Shown here in pieces: positions 60,706-64,000 of a stretch of DNA of 64,000 bases. The translations under genes were made by a program, and so were the position numbers. The stretch comes from Prosthecobacter sp. (GTDB lineage: Bacteria; Verrucomicrobiota; Verrucomicrobiia; Verrucomicrobiales; Verrucomicrobiaceae): contig JAIPJY010000013.1 in the NCBI GenBank assembly GCA_021733925.1, positions 1-64,000 on the forward strand. Direction: 5' to 3'. Position 1 is the stretch's first letter; every line of letters begins with the position of its first letter. The notes beneath the pieces were generated by a model. The model had not been told where the DNA came from, searched no databases, and worked only from the letters and a program-made list of their open reading frames with translations.

Positions 60706-61632
60706 ATGCTGAACCTGCCCGACTCCCAACGCCTGCACAGCCTCGTCACAGCCACGCACACGCCATTTCATCCCGATGGCTCGCTCAATCTCAAGGTGGT
60801 GGAAAAACAAACGGAGTTCCTGCTGTCGAAAGGGGTGAACACCGTTTTCATCGGTGGCAGCACCGGCGAAAGCCACTCGCTCACCTACGATGAGCGCCAC
60901 CTGCTGGCCAAATGCTGGATGGCCGTTACGAAGGGCACCGCCATGCGTGTCGTCGTGCATGTGGGAGCCAACTGCATCGCCGATGCGAAAGCGCTGGCGG
61001 ATCAGGCCGAAGATCTGGGCGCATCAGCCATCGCGGCCCTGGCACCGATGTACTTCAAACCGAAGAACGTCGAGGTGCTGGTGGAGACCATGGCCCAGAT
61101 CGCCTCAGCAGCGCCGGACACTCCCTTTTACTACTATGACATTCCGTCCATGACCGGCGTGAATCTCTCCGTGCCCGATTTCCTGCAGCAGGCAGGCAAG
61201 CGCATCCCAAATCTGGCCGGCGTCAAATTCACCAATCCTGACCTCATGGCCTATCAGTACTGCCTGCGCGCCGATCAAGGTGCCTGGGACGTACCCTTCG
61301 GCTGCGACGAGCACATGCTCGGCGCTTTGGCGATGGGTGCGAAGGGAGCAGTCGGCAGTGGTTTCAACTTCGCCGCCCCTGTTTACCTGCGCCTGCTGGC
61401 CGCATTTGCCCAGAATGATTTGGCCGCTGCACGACTGGAGCAATTCCGCGGGGTGCAGATCATCAGCACTCTTGTCAGCTACGGCTACATGGGTGCCGCA
61501 AAAGCCGTGATGGCGATGCTCGGCGTCGATGTCGGCCCTGCTCGCCTGCCCAACACCACGCTTAGTGATCTCCAAAAAGACCAACTGCGTGGCGAACTCG
61601 AAGCCATGGACTTCTTCGAGTGGGTGAAATGA
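60706..61632 (+). CDS. DapA/NanA-family aldolase (N-acetylneuraminate-lyase-like)
   Basis: 308 residues from ATG 60706; the longer open frame overlaps the divergent propeller gene. TIM-barrel Schiff-base aldolase: GGSTGE at 50-55, tyrosine in FYYYDIPSMTGV (142-144), Schiff-base lysine K174 in LAGVKFTNPD. YYYDIPSMTGVNLS favours sialic-acid lyase over dihydrodipicolinate synthase, which usually shows YNVPGRT. No other sialic-acid genes lie within the window, but the M60 peptidase next door acts on sialylated glycoproteins in other bacteria. Confidence 0.85.
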   Translation: MLNLPDSQRLHSLVTATHTPFHPDGSLNLKVVEKQTEFLLSKGVNTVFIGGSTGESHSLTYDERHLLAKCWMAVTKGTAMRVVVHVGANCIADAKALADQAEDLGASAIAALAPMYFKPKNVEVLVETMAQIASAAPDTPFYYYDIPSMTGVNLSVPDFLQQAGKRIPNLAGVKFTNPDLMAYQYCLRADQGAWDVPFGCDEHMLGALAMGAKGAVGSGFNFAAPVYLRLLAAFAQNDLAAARLEQFRGVQIISTLVSYGYMGAAKAVMAMLGVDVGPARLPNTTLSDLQKDQLRGELEAMDFFEWVK

Positions 61633-61638
61633 TCCGCT

Positions 61639-62565
61639 TCAACGTGTCACCCGCAGCAACGGTGTCGGCAGGTGCTCGCTGATAATCCAGAGCGTGCGAC
61701 TGTCGCTGTCATAGCAGACGCCTTCCGCCTGCCTTAGCAATTCGGGTTCGATGCGCACCGGTGCTTGCTGCAGCGCCTCGGCGAGCGTTTTTTCCTTGGG
61801 CAGCAGCCATTCATACAGGCTGCTGTAGGTGGAGACGACCATGCGGGAACCATCCGGTGCAAAGCAGGCTCCCGTAGTCATGCAGTTGTCGTGGGGGCTC
61901 TTGCCGACACGAATCAGCGTGGGGAAGGCCAGATCGGCCACTTTTTCCAGCACCATGCTCACCTTGGGCTGCAGCAGCTGCGGAAAAGCATAAAGCGCGC
62001 ACTTGCCGTCATCACTCTTGGTCAGGATGTAAAGACGCCGGGTCAGGGGATGCACGAGGAGGCTTTCGGCGTTGCGCCTGCCATCAGGATAGTACGCACG
62101 CCAGATCTGCGGCGTGGCGGTTTCAGTTTCCGCCACAGGCTGACCGGCTGCTTTGATTTCAGGCTCTGGGATCTGATAAACCTGAATCGAGGCGCGGAGG
62201 AAAAGATTGTCGCCAATGTCGCCTATAAAGAGCGTCGGCGTCCCTTTCTCATCTTTGCCGGAGGCGATGTCCTCCCAGTCAAAGTTCGCCGCATCACGCA
62301 CACGCACCTTGGCACGCGTTTTCCCGCTGCGGTCGATGGCAAAGACACAGGGCTCGCCACCCGAATCGTTCATGGTCCAGAAAATCGAGGGATCACGGAC
62401 ACCCAGCGCCAGACCGGAGCTTTCATTGAGGCGTTTGTCTTCCAGGATGGCGATCTGCTTGCTCGTGCTGGGCACCGGCTTTTCCGGCCACGCGCCCACA
62501 CTCTGCCCGCAGCAGGCGGAAACTGCCGTGAGAATGAGCGCAAACTGGACCAAAGCGGCTTTCAT
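61639..62565 (-). CDS. Secreted beta-propeller protein, function unknown
   Basis: 308 residues. Signal peptide MKAALVQFALILTAVSACCGQS; cysteines at the cleavage region (SACCG) leave open a lipoprotein. The sequence shows ESSGLALGVRDPSIFWTMNDSGG, DWEDIASGKDEKGTPTLFIGDIGDN and AEGVCYDSDSRTLWIISE, resembling SdiA-regulated/esterase-like phytase propellers, but no catalytic site was assigned. It follows the amidase gene by 3 bp and is probably cotranscribed with it. Confidence 0.62.
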   Translation of the reverse strand: MKAALVQFALILTAVSACCGQSVGAWPEKPVPSTSKQIAILEDKRLNESSGLALGVRDPSIFWTMNDSGGEPCVFAIDRSGKTRAKVRVRDAANFDWEDIASGKDEKGTPTLFIGDIGDNLFLRASIQVYQIPEPEIKAAGQPVAETETATPQIWRAYYPDGRRNAESLLVHPLTRRLYILTKSDDGKCALYAFPQLLQPKVSMVLEKVADLAFPTLIRVGKSPHDNCMTTGACFAPDGSRMVVSTYSSLYEWLLPKEKTLAEALQQAPVRIEPELLRQAEGVCYDSDSRTLWIISEHLPTPLLRVTR

Positions 62566-62568
62566 GAG

Positions 62569-63297
62569 CTAACCCAGCGGTGTGGCCGGACCTGCCAGCA
62601 TGCGGTTGTAGTGAAACTGCACGCGGTTCTGAAACCACCGCCAGGTCTGACCTGGGCGGCCATTCTCCAGCAGGAAATGGGGGCAGTCCTTGTGAAGCGG
62701 GCTGGTGCCGATACGGGGCCAATGATAATGCGGCACCACGTGATCGAGCGGAATATCATAAGCACGCATGAGATACGCGGCGAGCCGCGCTGTGCGGTCA
62801 ATCGTTTGACCAATGTCGTTGCCCCGATGCTCGCACATCTCAATGCCGATGCTGTAGTTGTTGCCGACACCGTCGAAATCAGCGTGCTCGCCCTGCTCAC
62901 GGCAGGGAAGGTGCTGGATTGCGACATCATCCTGCACAGTGAAGTGCCAGGTGAGAAAGCCGATGCGGTTGCCCCCCTTGCGTTTCGTCGCACGCAAGGC
63001 TCCGCGCTTCAGCGCCAGCGCGTGGTTGTAGGCATTGCCCGTGTAGTTCTGCGTGCTGTGAATGGTGATGAAGCGCGGCTTCATCTGCCGGTAGTAGCGG
63101 CGGCCCACCGTGCCAGCGGGGATGATGTCGAGCTTGATGTGCGTCTCGCCGAGCAGCTGGTCCGGCGTCAGCGCACCGGGAGGCACCGGAGCGAATCGTG
63201 CCTCCCACCGCGACACGCGCGAGCCATCGTATGTGGCGCAGGCCACGACAATGAAAGCAAGCGCCAATGGTAGGAGAAGGGCGGCGTTTTTTCGCAT
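62569..63297 (-). CDS. N-acetylmuramoyl-L-alanine amidase, lipoprotein (Amidase_2)
   Basis: 242 residues from ATG 63297. A lipobox (VVAC at about residues 18-21) suggests outer-membrane anchoring. Amidase_2/PGRP zinc motifs: ITIHSTQNYTGNAYNHAL (first His), WHFTVQDDVAIQHLPC, IGIEMCEH and the late HYHWPRIGTSPLHKDCPH. It cleaves the amide between muramic acid and the stem peptide, for cell-wall recycling or division. Cotranscribed with the propeller gene behind it. Confidence 0.88.
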   Translation of the reverse strand: MRKNAALLLPLALAFIVVACATYDGSRVSRWEARFAPVPPGALTPDQLLGETHIKLDIIPAGTVGRRYYRQMKPRFITIHSTQNYTGNAYNHALALKRGALRATKRKGGNRIGFLTWHFTVQDDVAIQHLPCREQGEHADFDGVGNNYSIGIEMCEHRGNDIGQTIDRTARLAAYLMRAYDIPLDHVVPHYHWPRIGTSPLHKDCPHFLLENGRPGQTWRWFQNRVQFHYNRMLAGPATPLG

Positions 63298-63508
63298 ACG
63301 AGTGTTTAAAGGCCAACGGTCAAAATTCAATGCTCATGTTCAAGCATCTGCATGTGTACGCGCCTGCCGCGCAGGTCAGGTGTACGGATTGCAGGTTAAA
63401 CTTCAGCCGAAGACGACATAGGTGAAAGAAGTGCCCGCATTGATGCGGCGTGATTCCTGTGAATTCGGGATTGTCATCCCCCTTCAAGTCATTCAACATC
63501 CGCGCTTC

Positions 63509-64000
63509 ATGAGTACTCCGTCCCTCCCCGATTCCACCGCGCCTTGGTACAAGCAACTCACCGGCTACCACTGGTTTGTGCTGATCGTCGCCTCCGCCGC
63601 CTGGTTCTTTGACTGCCTGGACCAGCGTCTGTTTTCGCTCGCCCGTGTGCCTGCCCTGATGGAACTGATGAAGCTGCCATCATCGAGTCCCGATTTGCAG
63701 GCCTTCGGTAAAATTGTCACCGCCTGTTTCCTCATCGGCTGGGGCATCGGCGGACTGATCTTCGGAGCCTTGGGAGATAAATATGGTCGTGCCAAGATGT
63801 TGACGCTGACGATCTTGATCTACTCAGCCTTTACCGGCCTGAGCTATTTCAGCCGCTCCCAGCTCGACTTCACGATCTTCCGTTTTCTTACCGGCGTGGG
63901 CGTGGGCGGCGTGTTTGGCCTGGCCGTGGCATTGATCGCAGAAACCGTTCCCAGTGGCGCGCGCGTCCAGTGCCTTGGCCTGTTGCAAATTCTGTCAACC
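63509..64000 (+). CDS. MFS transporter, N-terminal part (cut by window end)
   Basis: 164 residues visible, open at the right edge. Translating from ATG 63509 gives MSTPSLPDSTAPW, then the first membrane helices: HWFVLIVASAAWFFDCLDQ, a second helix VTACFLIGWGIGGLIFGALGD, and the MFS signature GDKYGRAKMLT. Next come a third helix LTILIYSAFTGLSYF and the segment FRFLTGVGVGGVFGLAVALIAE, as in metabolite:H+ symporter and SP families. The substrate cannot be told from this half. Confidence 0.88.
   Translation, partial: MSTPSLPDSTAPWYKQLTGYHWFVLIVASAAWFFDCLDQRLFSLARVPALMELMKLPSSSPDLQAFGKIVTACFLIGWGIGGLIFGALGDKYGRAKMLTLTILIYSAFTGLSYFSRSQLDFTIFRFLTGVGVGGVFGLAVALIAETVPSGARVQCLGLLQILST

Noticed and set aside
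61765-63273. 502-codon plus-strand frame across the propeller and amidase genes
   Set aside because: Spans two real convergently unrelated genes and has no recognisable domain.
1-64000. CRISPR array, rRNA, tRNA, integrase or prophage
   Set aside because: No regularly spaced identical repeats, no rRNA or cloverleaf-like segment noticed, and no phage structural or integrase genes in any frame read.

Overview
The window reads as chromosome of a high-GC Gram-negative bacterium of the phylum Verrucomicrobia (Prosthecobacter/Verrucomicrobium-like). The reasons are a perfect copy of the verrucomicrobial LexA box (TGTTC-N4-GAACA) upstream of a Y-family polymerase, a PEP-CTERM protein, a GxxExxY protein with GGATTAA-type flanking repeats, a REP-associated tyrosine transposase, twin-arginine secreted beta-propeller proteins, and many starts without a clear Shine-Dalgarno. 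No rRNA, tRNA, CRISPR array or prophage was seen. All repeat and hairpin coordinates were counted by eye.

Layout. 0.2-9.5 kb: periplasmic parvulin, a lone ParE/RelE-like protein, a class V aminotransferase, a UPF0175/PIN toxin-antitoxin pair, then pheS and pheT split by a GxxExxY cassette, a metallophosphoesterase, and rpmI-rplT. 9.7-19.1 kb: hybrid histidine kinase, NHL-type protein, SixA-like phosphatase, CNNM/CorC protein, AraC regulator divergent from a TIM-barrel PEP-hydrolase-like protein, and ftsH. 19.1-22.3 kb: a scarred region with a dnaB remnant, a REP-associated transposase and a truncated YD-repeat-like gene. 22.3-30.5 kb: mscL and a fatty-acid operon (patatin-like lipase, acyl-CoA ligase, thiolase, fused hydratase/dehydrogenase, acyl-CoA dehydrogenase).

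30.6-44.4 kb is the most interesting part. A CnrY-CnrX-CnrH-like metal-sensing ECF sigma module runs head-on into a six-gene operon: NarL-type response regulator, SulP transporter fused to a beta-carbonic anhydrase, sensor kinase, DabA (DUF2309), and two different NuoL/M-like membrane subunits. A TonB-dependent receptor diverges from the operon. This looks like an inorganic-carbon uptake island with two independent uptake systems and its own regulators. No efflux pump accompanies the metal-sensing module.

44.8-64 kb: PEP-CTERM protein, a divergent SOS pair (Y-family polymerase and a DUF2726 protein), two secreted hypothetical proteins, a class A penicillin-binding protein, metH with an unusual insertion, XRE-cupin regulator, M60-like metallopeptidase, PQQ-like propeller, a NanA/DapA-family aldolase, a second propeller, an N-acetylmuramoyl-L-alanine amidase and the start of an MFS transporter cut by the window edge.
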